DNA of 35,266 nucleotides, taken from assembly GCA_007132905.1 (NCBI GenBank), contig SLNR01000106.1, positions 1 through 35,266 on the forward strand, given 5' to 3'. Below, piece after piece: positions 23,133 to 30,908 of this stretch. Source of the DNA: Candidatus Sumerlaeota bacterium. Lineage in GTDB: Bacteria; Bacillota; SLNR01. A model generated the notes under the pieces. That model worked only from the letters and a program-made list of their open reading frames with translations. It searched no databases and was not told where the DNA came from. Both the position numbers and the translations under genes were made by a program. Numbering within the stretch: the stretch's first letter is position 1; each line of letters opens with the position of its first letter.

Positions 23133-23645
23133 ATGACGAGAAAAGTACTAGTAATAATTGTTGCATTGGCTCTTGTCGTGGGAGTGTTCGCGTTTTTAAA
23201 CGTCGGAGACAGGGAGGATCGTTTAGTCACGCAAAGAGAAGCAGAAATAATCCTTAAAGTGGGCGGGGAAGAATTTGACAGAGTAAAATTTGACAATATG
23301 ATGCTTTTAACCCAGCATACATTTGAAGAAGTTTTACAAAGCAGTGACAGCCCGGATCAAACGGATGTTTACAAAGGCGTACTTATGAAAGATGTGTTAG
23401 ATGAGTATCGTATTCCTTATGAAGATAAAGAGCAAATTATGGCCCAATCGGCAGATGGGTTCTCGACTGTTTTCACGATCGAAGAAGTTTTAGAGGATGA
23501 TAATGTTTATATTGTCTATGAAATCAACGGAGAGCCTCTAGCGCCAAAAGATGAGGGGGGGTCGGGGCCGTATCAGTTGGTTGTAAGACAGGATGAATTT
23601 GCAATGAGGTGGATAAAATTTCTCATGGAGTTGGATGTCAATTGA
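23133..23645 (+). CDS. Membrane-anchored protein with sulfite-oxidase-type (oxidoreductase molybdopterin-binding) fold
   Basis: The 170-residue protein has an N-terminal signal-anchor helix (residues 4-22) and no lipobox Cys. The rest resembles the end of the PF00174 fold: KGVLMKDVLDEYRIP, ADGFSTVFTIEEVL, YIVYEINGEPLAPKDEGGSGPYQLVV, RWIKFLMELDVN. Sulfite oxidase and YedY ligate molybdenum through a Cys, but this protein contains no cysteine at all, so catalysis by the usual chemistry is unlikely. It may bind a ligand outside the membrane and hand it to the ECF S component. GGAGG lies 9 nt before the ATG. It overlaps ecfA1 by 4 nt. Confidence 0.78.
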   Translation: MTRKVLVIIVALALVVGVFAFLNVGDREDRLVTQREAEIILKVGGEEFDRVKFDNMMLLTQHTFEEVLQSSDSPDQTDVYKGVLMKDVLDEYRIPYEDKEQIMAQSADGFSTVFTIEEVLEDDNVYIVYEINGEPLAPKDEGGSGPYQLVVRQDEFAMRWIKFLMELDVN

Positions 23646-24328
23646 CCCATCCAATCGTAATTGAACACCTGGGATTTACTTTCCCCAACAAGAAAGAAAG
23701 CTTGTTTTCGGATATTAATCTGCAAATTGAAAAAGGTGAGGTTGTTTCCATCGTCGGTCTTTCCGGAAGCGGAAAAAGTACGCTTTGCTACTGCTTAAGC
23801 GGGATTATTCCTCACATGAGAAAAGGGCGCTTGGAAGGAAAGGTGATGATCAAAGGGCGATCCACTTCAGAGATGACGATACCTGAAATTTCCACCAAGC
23901 TGGGAATACTGTTTCAAAACCCAGATACTCAATTGTTTTCTCCGACAGTGGAAGATGAGATTGCTTTTGGCCCTGAAAATATGGGGATGACCAGGTCGGC
24001 CATCGCAAAGAGAATTGATGATGTCCTTGAGAAAGTAGGGATAACAAAATTGAGATTTAAAAACCCTAAAGAGCTTTCAGGTGGCGAAAAGCAGCTAGTT
24101 GCTCTGACCTCTGTTTTAAGCCTGGATCCTGAAATTTTGATTTTTGATGAAGCGATGTCCCAACTTGATAGCGACGGGAAAAAAATGATGAAGAAGATGA
24201 TTTCGGAGTTAAAGCATCAAGGAAAAACCTTGATTACCATTGAGCATGATTTTGATAATCTAAGGGTTGCCGATCGTGTGAAATTATTAAAGAATGGGAA
24301 ATTAAAAGATTTCAATGGAGAATTATAA
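23642..24328 (+). CDS. ecfA1: ECF transporter ATPase 1
   Basis: The 228-residue ABC ATPase drives the ECF transporter. Walker A is GLSGSGKST, Q-loop region LFQNPDTQLFSPTVEDEIAFG is typical of EcfA, signature is LSGGEKQ, Walker B is ILIFDEAMSQLD, and the switch His is in TIEHD. The frame is open from GTG 23609 inside the preceding gene. TTG 23642, overlapping the upstream TGA, starts the protein at THPIVIEHLGFTFP, as in other EcfA proteins. GGAG lies about 11 nt upstream. Walker B has Ala-Met where Pro-Thr is common, a mild variation. Confidence 0.88.
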   Translation: MTHPIVIEHLGFTFPNKKESLFSDINLQIEKGEVVSIVGLSGSGKSTLCYCLSGIIPHMRKGRLEGKVMIKGRSTSEMTIPEISTKLGILFQNPDTQLFSPTVEDEIAFGPENMGMTRSAIAKRIDDVLEKVGITKLRFKNPKELSGGEKQLVALTSVLSLDPEILIFDEAMSQLDSDGKKMMKKMISELKHQGKTLITIEHDFDNLRVADRVKLLKNGKLKDFNGEL

Positions 24329-24351
24329 GGAGGTAGGTCAGCCTGCTCTGC

Positions 24352-25014
24352 ATGGACAAAGTTAGTTTCGGCTACGACCAAAAGCATATTGTCGTAAAGA
24401 ACTTGGATCTTACCATAGACAATAGAGGGCTGACTGCCATGACGGGCAAGAATGGGAGTGGGAAAACAACGATTGGCAAGTTATTGGCCGGTATCCTTAA
24501 GCCCAGGAGTGGACACGTATTCATTTCTGGTGAAGATACAAAAAATATGTCTTTGGGCAGGATTGGGGAACAAGTGGGCTACTTATTCCAAGATCCGGAG
24601 AGACAGATTTTTACGCCAACCGTTTCAGAAGAGTTGTCTTTTGTTATGCAGCTAAAAGGTTACCAGGATAAGATTATTGAAGAGAAAGTCGAAGAAATGT
24701 TAGACATGTTTAAGCTTTCGCACCTTAAAGAGAGTTTTCCTTTTTATTTAAGCAGGGGTGAAAAACAACGATTGGCTTTGGCCTCGGTGCTCATCAACCG
24801 TCCAAAATTTTTGATTTTGGACGAGCCTACGACAGCACTGGATATAAAGAGAAAAGCAGAACTTCTGGAAATTTTAAAAGTCCTTATCACACAAGGGGTA
24901 GGGGTGTTGGCGATGAGTCATGATCATAAGTTTGTAACCGGTCATGCCACTAGGGTAATCGAGGTGGTCGGGGGTGAGATCTATCATGATACCGCAGCCA
25001 AGAGTATGGGATAG
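24352..25014 (+). CDS. ecfA2: ECF transporter ATPase 2
   Basis: The second EcfA ATPase has Walker A GKNGSGKTT, LFQDPERQIFTPTVSEEL, signature LSRGEKQRLALA, Walker B FLILDEPTTALD and switch His in AMSHDH. It would form a heterodimer with EcfA1. From ATG 24352 the protein has 220 residues, but the AAGGAGG site is 17 nt away. An in-frame CTG at 24343 sits 8 nt after that site and would restore the first beta strand (LLCMDKVSFGY), so translation may begin there. It overlaps ecfT by 29 nt. Confidence 0.88.
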   Translation: MDKVSFGYDQKHIVVKNLDLTIDNRGLTAMTGKNGSGKTTIGKLLAGILKPRSGHVFISGEDTKNMSLGRIGEQVGYLFQDPERQIFTPTVSEELSFVMQLKGYQDKIIEEKVEEMLDMFKLSHLKESFPFYLSRGEKQRLALASVLINRPKFLILDEPTTALDIKRKAELLEILKVLITQGVGVLAMSHDHKFVTGHATRVIEVVGGEIYHDTAAKSMG

Positions 25015-25759
25015 TTCGCCTCAAAGCGGGTATGACCCCAGGGCCAAATTAGTGATTGTCATGTGCATTTCGAGTCTGGCTGTTTTCTTGCAGAATATTT
25101 GGCTTATGACAGTGGTATTAAGTGCGGCTTTCTTGTTTTCGATGTTTTTTAAGAGTAAACCACTTAGGGCTTTATCCAAACTGAGAAGAATGATATGGGT
25201 ATTTCTGGCGATGGTCTTCATACAGAGCATTTTTACCCAGGGCGGGGAGCCAATCTTGACTATAAGGAATGTCACTTTGATTTCTTCACTCGGCATGACT
25301 AGGGGGATTACCATATTTTTGAGGGTTTTAATCATCATTATTTCGGCTTCCATAATGAATACATCAAATTCTAGAGACATTGTACAGGGACTTTATCAAT
25401 GGAAGGTTCCTTATGAACTTGCTTTTATGGTATCGGTGTCTTTAAGGTTTTTACCGCTTTTAAAAGAAGAAATTGAAGATATGATTACGGCGATTCAACT
25501 CCGCGGCCTAGATTTTGAAAAAGTTCCCACGGGTAAAAAAATCAGAATCTATTCTTATCTGATTATGCCTATGATAGCCAGCGTTATAGGAAAAGCTCAG
25601 GATTTAGCCATAGCCGTGGAGATGAGGGGTTTTCGGGCTTTTCCCTATCGGACAAGTTTTCGTATGCTTCGCTTTGCTCCTAAGGATTATATCTTGATGA
25701 TTACAGCAGGGGTATTGACCGTTCTTGTGTTCTTCTCAAATCATATGGGTTACTTATAA
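24986..25759 (+). CDS. ecfT: ECF transporter transmembrane (T) component
   Basis: The 257-residue membrane protein of the EcfT/CbiQ family couples the ATPases to the S component. The two coupling motifs are ITAIQLRGLDFEK and AIAVEMRGFRAFP (the two Arg-Gly helices that bind the ATPases). The N-terminus has YDPRAKLVIVM, the usual D-PR-K start of the family. ATG 24986 is preferred over GTG 24974 because GGGGGTGAG lies about 8 nt before it. It overlaps the end of ecfA2. Confidence 0.92.
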   Translation: MIPQPRVWDSSPQSGYDPRAKLVIVMCISSLAVFLQNIWLMTVVLSAAFLFSMFFKSKPLRALSKLRRMIWVFLAMVFIQSIFTQGGEPILTIRNVTLISSLGMTRGITIFLRVLIIIISASIMNTSNSRDIVQGLYQWKVPYELAFMVSVSLRFLPLLKEEIEDMITAIQLRGLDFEKVPTGKKIRIYSYLIMPMIASVIGKAQDLAIAVEMRGFRAFPYRTSFRMLRFAPKDYILMITAGVLTVLVFFSNHMGYL

Positions 25760-25785
25760 TAAGAAGGAAGAAAGGAGCGAATCCT

Positions 25786-26541
25786 ATGAAGGTGTTCTCG
25801 GTGGTCGGGACTTCTCTGACAGGAAAAACAACGACCATTGAAAATATTATCCAGGAACTGAGGAAAAGACGTTATTCTATCGGTTCTGTCAAAGACATTC
25901 ATTACGAGAAATTTGCAATTGATACCGAAGGTACCAATACTGACAGGCATTATAAAGCAGGATCTCAATTGGTGACGGCCAGAGGCATTTATGAGACGGA
26001 TATTTTATTTAAAAACAGACTTTCGATAAAAGACATCCTCCGTTTTTATGACCATGATTTTGTAGTGTTGGAAGGGGTGGAGGATTTTGTGGCGCCGAAG
26101 ATTATTTGCGCTTCGACCACCGATGAAATAGATGATAAGCTAGATGCTACAGCGATTGCTATATCGGGTAAAATAGCAAATAAGATAAATGAATATAGAG
26201 GAATCCCGGCGGTCAATGCTTTGGAAGAACCTGTTTTATTAGTGGATTTAATTGAAAAGCAGGTTTGCCCGGTGCTGCCCAATATGGCTGAGGATTGCTG
26301 TAATGAGTGCGGTTACTCTTGCAAGAAACTTCTGGAGAGAATCATTCGGGGAAAAAGTAAGCGAGATGAGTGTTTACTTGAAAGGGAAAGTCAAATCCGA
26401 CTTACAATTGACGGAAAGAAAATCGATATAGTTCCTTTTGTCCAAGCTGTTTTAAAGAATACAGTAAAAGGGGTTGTCAAAGAGCTAGAGGGTTACAAGC
26501 AGCATGCCGAGATTAAAATCGAAATAAAAAAAGAAGAATAA
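25786..26541 (+). CDS. mobB: MobB-like GTPase with C-terminal Cys cluster
   Basis: The 251-residue protein has an N-terminal MobB-type P-loop (VVGTSLTGKTTTIE, residues 6-19), SIGSVKDIHYEKFAIDTEGTNTDRHYKAGS, and FVVLEGVEDF. These motifs match molybdopterin-guanine dinucleotide biosynthesis protein B. After residue 160 comes a Cys-rich segment (Cys161, 171, 172, 175, 179, 196; CNECGYSCKKLLERIIRGK) like the small Fe-S domains with CxxCGxxxC-x16-C. It may supply a cluster or bind metal. GAAAGGAGCG precedes the ATG, 26 nt after ecfT, so it belongs to the transporter operon. No intact mobA is in the window. Confidence 0.85.
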   Translation: MKVFSVVGTSLTGKTTTIENIIQELRKRRYSIGSVKDIHYEKFAIDTEGTNTDRHYKAGSQLVTARGIYETDILFKNRLSIKDILRFYDHDFVVLEGVEDFVAPKIICASTTDEIDDKLDATAIAISGKIANKINEYRGIPAVNALEEPVLLVDLIEKQVCPVLPNMAEDCCNECGYSCKKLLERIIRGKSKRDECLLERESQIRLTIDGKKIDIVPFVQAVLKNTVKGVVKELEGYKQHAEIKIEIKKEE

Positions 26542-26550
26542 GCATTAAAG

Positions 26551-26704
26551 AACAAGCCGCCAAGGGTTTTTCTGATGGCCATTAGCTAAAGACGAGAATG
26601 TATGTGCATCCCAAAAAAGATTTTTAGGCGGCTTGTTAAACATAGAAAGTGTTTCAACACTTGGGGCGCCTCATACAGCTTTTTCTGCATGGATAGAAGG
26701 TGCC
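26551..26704 (+). other. Structured spacer between mobB and modE
   Basis: Three stems lie in tandem. An 11-bp perfect inverted repeat (26551-26561 with 26627-26637; AACAAGCCGCC) closes a 65-nt loop. AAGTGTT/AACACTT lies at about 26646-26662. GGCGCC (26665-26670) pairs with GGTGCC (26699-26704). The arrangement looks like a structured mRNA leader of modE, conceivably a riboswitch. No class is assigned. Confidence 0.4.
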
Positions 26705-26744
26705 GACTCATTTTGGATTTTGTTTCGCGAAGGAAGCTAGGGGG

Positions 26745-27122
26745 ATGGAAATGAGGGTTAATTATAAAGTGTGGATAGAAAATGACCAAGGACAATTAAT
26801 CATCGGCGAGGGATTGTTGGCGTTGTTGACTGCCATCGAAAAAACAGGGTCCATTTATAAAGCTTCAAAAGAGCTCGATATGTCTTATCGAACGGCTTGG
26901 GGAAAACTAAAAAAGCTTGAAGAAAGAATTGGTCTTCAATTGGCAGAGAAGCGCCTAGGCGGCAAAGGGGGGGGAGGTACCGTACTAACCAAAAGGGGCA
27001 TTGAGCTGTTGGAAGGGTTTAATCGACTAGATAAGGAAATAGCCAAGTTTGCAGAACTGAAGTTTATGAACCACTTCAAATCGATTATCCCTTCCGATGA
27101 TAAAGAAAATGTCGATTTTTGA
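26745..27122 (+). CDS. ModE-type DNA-binding regulator, HTH domain only
   Basis: The 125-residue protein matches the N-terminal winged-helix domain of ModE: GEGLLALLTAIEKTGSIYKASKELDMSYRTAWGKLKKLEERIG, then LGGKGGGGTVLTKRGIELLEGF. Full ModE has two further molybdate-binding domains; here the protein ends soon after the HTH, so metal sensing must occur otherwise or through a partner. The frame is open from 26700, but ATG 26745 (or 26751) after AGGGGG fits the family start. It probably controls the ECF/mobB locus in response to molybdenum or tungsten status. Confidence 0.86.
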   Translation: MEMRVNYKVWIENDQGQLIIGEGLLALLTAIEKTGSIYKASKELDMSYRTAWGKLKKLEERIGLQLAEKRLGGKGGGGTVLTKRGIELLEGFNRLDKEIAKFAELKFMNHFKSIIPSDDKENVDF

Positions 27123-27494
27123 TTGGTTCCTTAATCTTTTTCAGAAACTATACGGATTAGTTGTTCGTATTTTTATAGCCAAACAGCACGATCATTTGTG
27201 TGGATGAAAACAATTGTTTGGTAATTCCACATTATTGTTTTGATGGAGAGGCAAAAATTATTTTGCTGCTATATCGCGTGTGCAAGCAAACACGCGGATT
27301 TTTTGTTTTATGACGGCTAAATTACAGGTTTTTCATTGCGCTTTAGTAACCTGCATAGATTTTTGAAAGAAGCATTCATTATGGTAATTTTTAGCAGTAT
27401 CATGATCGTTTTAAAAAAAGACAGGATTTAGGTACAATTGGTCGAAAAAGGTAATGATTTGTTATTCAAAAGTGAACTGATACGGAGGGGAATT
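27123..27494. other. Intergenic region before the carotenoid operon
   Basis: This spacer holds the palindrome AAACAATTGTTT (27208-27219), flanked by TGTGGA and TCCACA (27199-27229), a GCAAAA/TTTTGC stem (27251-27266) and a terminator (27275-27304). The crt promoter should lie after the terminator, between about 27305 and 27480. No gene is seen. Confidence 0.5.
27275..27304 (+). terminator. Terminator between modE and crt genes
   Basis: CGCGTGT (27275-27281) pairs with ACACGCG (27290-27296) around an 8-nt loop. GA and then six T follow. It separates the ECF/modE unit from the carotenoid operon. Confidence 0.8.
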
Positions 27495-28970
27495 ATGACA
27501 ACAAAAAAAGCAATCGTAATCGGGGCTGGATTCGGGGGTATGACAGCTGCTGCTTTGCTGGCTCGTGACGGTCTAGACGTGACTGTTGTAGAAAAAAACG
27601 AAATGGCAGGCGGGCGTGCTCGCGTTTGGGAACAGGATGGTTTTGTCTTTGACATGGGGCCTTCCTGGTATCTCATGCCGGAAGTATTTGAATCTTATTT
27701 TGAGTCTCTGGGGAAGAAACGGCATGATTACTATCATTTGGAAAAGTTAGACCCTTATTACCGGGTTTTTTTCAGCCCGAAAGAAAGTGTTGATATTACA
27801 TCTGATATGAAACAAAATCAAGAGTACTTTGAAAAACTAGAAAGTGGTGGAAGCGGCAGATTGAAAAAATATTTGGATGCGGCCGAATACAAGTACGATG
27901 TGGCCATGAAGGAATTTATGGAAGTAGAATATACTTCTGTATTTCAGTTTCTTAATCGAAAGATGATGACAGAAGGCCTTAAACTTAATATGTTCTCTCC
28001 GCTTGACAAATACGTTCGCAAATATTTTAAAGACCGCAGGGCTCGGCAGATTCTTGAGTACGCCATGGTTTTTCTTGGAAATAGCCCGCATAATGCCCCT
28101 GCTTTATATTCGATTATGTCTCATGTTGACTTTAACTTAGGTGTTTGGTATCCAGTGGGCGGGATGGGAAAAGTGGTGGCCGGCATGGTCCGCGCGGCAG
28201 AAGAGGTGGGCGTTCAATTTCAATATAATTTACCCGTCGAACGAATCATTGTCCGCGACAATAAGGCGGTGGGCGTGGAAACCAAAGAAGGGGAGATGTT
28301 GGCTGATGTAGTTCTCGTTAATGCAGATTATGCCCATAGCGAGCTAGAACTTTTATCACCTGCTCACCAAACTTACCCAAGCTCTTACTGGAATAAGAAA
28401 GTGATTGCTCCTTCCATGCTGCTTGCCTATCTAGGCGTAGATAAAAAAATTGACAAACTAGCCCACCACACCCTTTATTTTGCCGAAGATTGGGATTTGC
28501 ATTTTAAGCAAATATTTGATGATCCGGCCTGGCCAGAAGATCCTTGTGTCTATGTGGGAGCCACTTCAAAAACGGATCCAAGCATGGCTCCTGAAGGGAA
28601 AGAGAATGTTTTTTTCCTTATTCCGATAGCCCCGGGCTTAGAGGACAATGAAGAGATCAGGGAAAAGGCCTTCCAACAAGGCATTAGCCAGCTGGAAAGA
28701 CTTGTTGGAGAATCGATTCAAGATCATATAATCGTTAAGCGCTTGTTTTCTGTAAATGATTTCAAAAATGAGTACAATTCTTATAAAGGGACCGCTTTGG
28801 GGATGGCGCATACTTTGAATCAAACAGCTGTTTTTCGCCCGGCCCACAAGAGCAAAAAAGTGAAAGGGTTATATTATACAGGGCAGTATGCTCACCCGGG
28901 CGTAGGAGTTCCCATCGTTGTTATTTCCTCACAAATAGTATCAAAATTGATTAGAGAGGATTTGGCATGA
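27495..28970 (+). CDS. crtI: Phytoene desaturase-family enzyme (CrtI/CrtN)
   Basis: The 491-residue FAD-dependent desaturase has AIVIGAGFGGMTAAALLARDG at the N-terminus (residues 7-27, dinucleotide fold), EKNEMAGGRARVWEQDGFVFDMGPSWY, VGGMGKVVAGM, and the C-terminal GLYYTGQYAHPGVGVPIVV typical of carotene desaturases. It introduces conjugated double bonds into phytoene (C40) or diapophytoene (C30). ATG 27495, 4-5 nt after GGAGGGG, is chosen over an upstream TTG. The stop overlaps the next start (ATGA), making it the first gene of a four-gene operon. The downstream cyclase favours a C40 substrate. Confidence 0.92.
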   Translation: MTTKKAIVIGAGFGGMTAAALLARDGLDVTVVEKNEMAGGRARVWEQDGFVFDMGPSWYLMPEVFESYFESLGKKRHDYYHLEKLDPYYRVFFSPKESVDITSDMKQNQEYFEKLESGGSGRLKKYLDAAEYKYDVAMKEFMEVEYTSVFQFLNRKMMTEGLKLNMFSPLDKYVRKYFKDRRARQILEYAMVFLGNSPHNAPALYSIMSHVDFNLGVWYPVGGMGKVVAGMVRAAEEVGVQFQYNLPVERIIVRDNKAVGVETKEGEMLADVVLVNADYAHSELELLSPAHQTYPSSYWNKKVIAPSMLLAYLGVDKKIDKLAHHTLYFAEDWDLHFKQIFDDPAWPEDPCVYVGATSKTDPSMAPEGKENVFFLIPIAPGLEDNEEIREKAFQQGISQLERLVGESIQDHIIVKRLFSVNDFKNEYNSYKGTALGMAHTLNQTAVFRPAHKSKKVKGLYYTGQYAHPGVGVPIVVISSQIVSKLIREDLA

Positions 28971-29806
28971 ACAAGCCTTTTGAGCGAATTTTTAGTAAAG
29001 GAAGTAAAACTTACTTTACCTCCAGTCTTTTCTTTCCGCCTGATGTGCGTCAAGATGTTTTTCGGCTTTATGCTTTTGTCCGGACGGCTGATGATTTTGT
29101 AGATCAAAAACCTCCAGATAAGGAAGGGTTTTATCGTTATGTAGACCTTTATCGGTTTGCCGAAGAAAAAGGGACTTCAAAAGAGCCCATTATTGACTCG
29201 TACATCTCTTTGAGCAAAGAAAGAAATTTTGACCCGCAGTGGACAAATGCTTTTTTACGTTCAATGGAGATGGATCTAAAAAAAATCCACTACGAGACAA
29301 TGGAAGAGCTGGTAGAATATATGTATGGATCCGCTGAAGTTATCGGTTTATTTATGGCTAAGATCCTCGGTCTTCCCAAAGAAAGCGAAATGAGCGCCAG
29401 ACTCCAGGGCCGATCAATGCAGATGATTAATTTTATTCGCGATATTGATGAAGATTTGCGATTAGGAAGACAGTATCTTCCTCTCGACGGCAGGAGAGAG
29501 GAACTTCTCAATGAAAACACAGCCAGAAATAATCCTGATGAATTCAAGACATACATTGATAAGATGCTCTCTTATTATTATTCTTGGCAGGAAGAAGCAG
29601 AAAAGGGTTATGAATTTATTCCAAAGAATTATTTGATTCCTATCAAAACGGCCGCCGACATGTACACTTGGACGGCCAAAATGATTGAAAGAAATCCCCC
29701 TATCGTCTATTCGAAAAAGATTAAACCAACTCGAGGGAGAATTATCCTCTCGGCGTTGAAAAATTGGCTCTGGTTGGGAAGGGGAATGCATAGCAATGTT
29801 GGATGA
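28967..29806 (+). CDS. crtB: Phytoene/squalene synthase family (CrtB/CrtM)
   Basis: The 279-residue enzyme of the trans-isoprenyl diphosphate head-to-head synthases has the two Asp-rich motifs, RTADDFVDQ (about residues 40-48) and NFIRDIDEDLRLGRQYLP (about 148-165), with YMYGSAEVIGLFMAKILG between. It condenses two prenyl diphosphates into phytoene (or a C30 analogue). It overlaps both neighbours (4 and 11 nt), so synthesis of the three enzymes is coupled. Length is typical. Confidence 0.93.
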   Translation: MNKPFERIFSKGSKTYFTSSLFFPPDVRQDVFRLYAFVRTADDFVDQKPPDKEGFYRYVDLYRFAEEKGTSKEPIIDSYISLSKERNFDPQWTNAFLRSMEMDLKKIHYETMEELVEYMYGSAEVIGLFMAKILGLPKESEMSARLQGRSMQMINFIRDIDEDLRLGRQYLPLDGRREELLNENTARNNPDEFKTYIDKMLSYYYSWQEEAEKGYEFIPKNYLIPIKTAADMYTWTAKMIERNPPIVYSKKIKPTRGRIILSALKNWLWLGRGMHSNVG

Positions 29807-30854
29807 AATCAGTTCGGCAAAAACAGAAATATCGAAGTATTTATCGGGTTATTTCGCAAAAAGCAGCGAAGAGACAGTTCATGTAAACAAGTGGGCTCCT
29901 GACTTGCATAACAGATTAGAAAAATTTATGACGCAGGCAAAGATGCTTCGGGGAGGCTTGATTGTAACTACTCATAAATTGCTCAACGGGAAAAATGATG
30001 AGGCGGCGCTAATGTCGGCGGCGGCTATCGAATTAATGCATAGTTCACTTCTCATTCACGATGATATCATGGACCGTGATCAACTCCGCCGGGGAGAGAG
30101 TACGGTCTATTATCAATACGAAAAGTTAGCAGAAGAAAGAAAATATTTGCAGCCGGCTGAATTTGGCCGGGCCATGGGAATATGCGCCGGAGATGAAGCG
30201 TTTTTTATGGCTTATGATATCTTGAGCCAGCTGCCGGTCGAAAAAGACATGCTTCACACTCTTTTAGCAAAATTCACGAAAGAAATGAAGCAGGTGGGTC
30301 TAGCACAGATGGAGGATGTCCATTTCGGGCATAATAAGGATGAACCAACCGAACAAGAAATTTTAAAAGTGTTCTATTTCAAGACAGCTAGATATACCTT
30401 TTCTCTTCCTTTCTTCATGGGAGGATGCCTGGTCGGCCTATCTAATTCAGAACTAGTTTCCTTAGAGGCCATCGGCGAAGCATTGGGAGTGATTTTTCAA
30501 ATTAAAGATGATGAACTGGGCTTGTTTGGCAGTGAGAAGGTTATCGGAAAACCTTCCGGCTCGGATTTGAGAGAGGATAAAAAGACACTGTTTCGCTTGT
30601 ATCTCAAAGAGATGGCAGGGGCTAAAGAACAATCAAAGCTTAAAAAGATCTATGGTTCTTTGGAGATCACGGAGGCAGAAGTTCAATATGTAAGAGATTT
30701 ATGTGAGGAATTGGGTGTAATGGTAAAAGTCCAACGAAAAGTGAGAGAATATGCTGATTATGTTCAAAATGAAGCCGCTTCTCTTAACGAAGCACAAGCC
30801 TTAAAGCCCCTAATATCCGATCTTTTGGCTTACAGCCTGACAAGAGACTATTAG
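29796..30854 (+). CDS. crtE: Polyprenyl diphosphate synthase (GGPP-synthase type)
   Basis: The 352-residue trans-prenyltransferase has a first Asp-rich motif in SSLLIHDDIMDRDQLRRGE and a second one, IFQIKDDELGLFG, near 230-242. RGGLIV and FKTARYTFSLP are also in family positions. It makes the allylic diphosphate precursor, most likely geranylgeranyl diphosphate, for the synthase upstream. Product length cannot be read reliably from sequence alone. It lies in the crt operon and overlaps crtB by 11 nt. Confidence 0.9.
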   Translation: MLDEISSAKTEISKYLSGYFAKSSEETVHVNKWAPDLHNRLEKFMTQAKMLRGGLIVTTHKLLNGKNDEAALMSAAAIELMHSSLLIHDDIMDRDQLRRGESTVYYQYEKLAEERKYLQPAEFGRAMGICAGDEAFFMAYDILSQLPVEKDMLHTLLAKFTKEMKQVGLAQMEDVHFGHNKDEPTEQEILKVFYFKTARYTFSLPFFMGGCLVGLSNSELVSLEAIGEALGVIFQIKDDELGLFGSEKVIGKPSGSDLREDKKTLFRLYLKEMAGAKEQSKLKKIYGSLEITEAEVQYVRDLCEELGVMVKVQRKVREYADYVQNEAASLNEAQALKPLISDLLAYSLTRDY

Positions 30855-30908
30855 TGACAATTAGAAAGAAAGTGATGCAAAATTTCAGAATGAATAGAGG
30901 GGGCGTTG

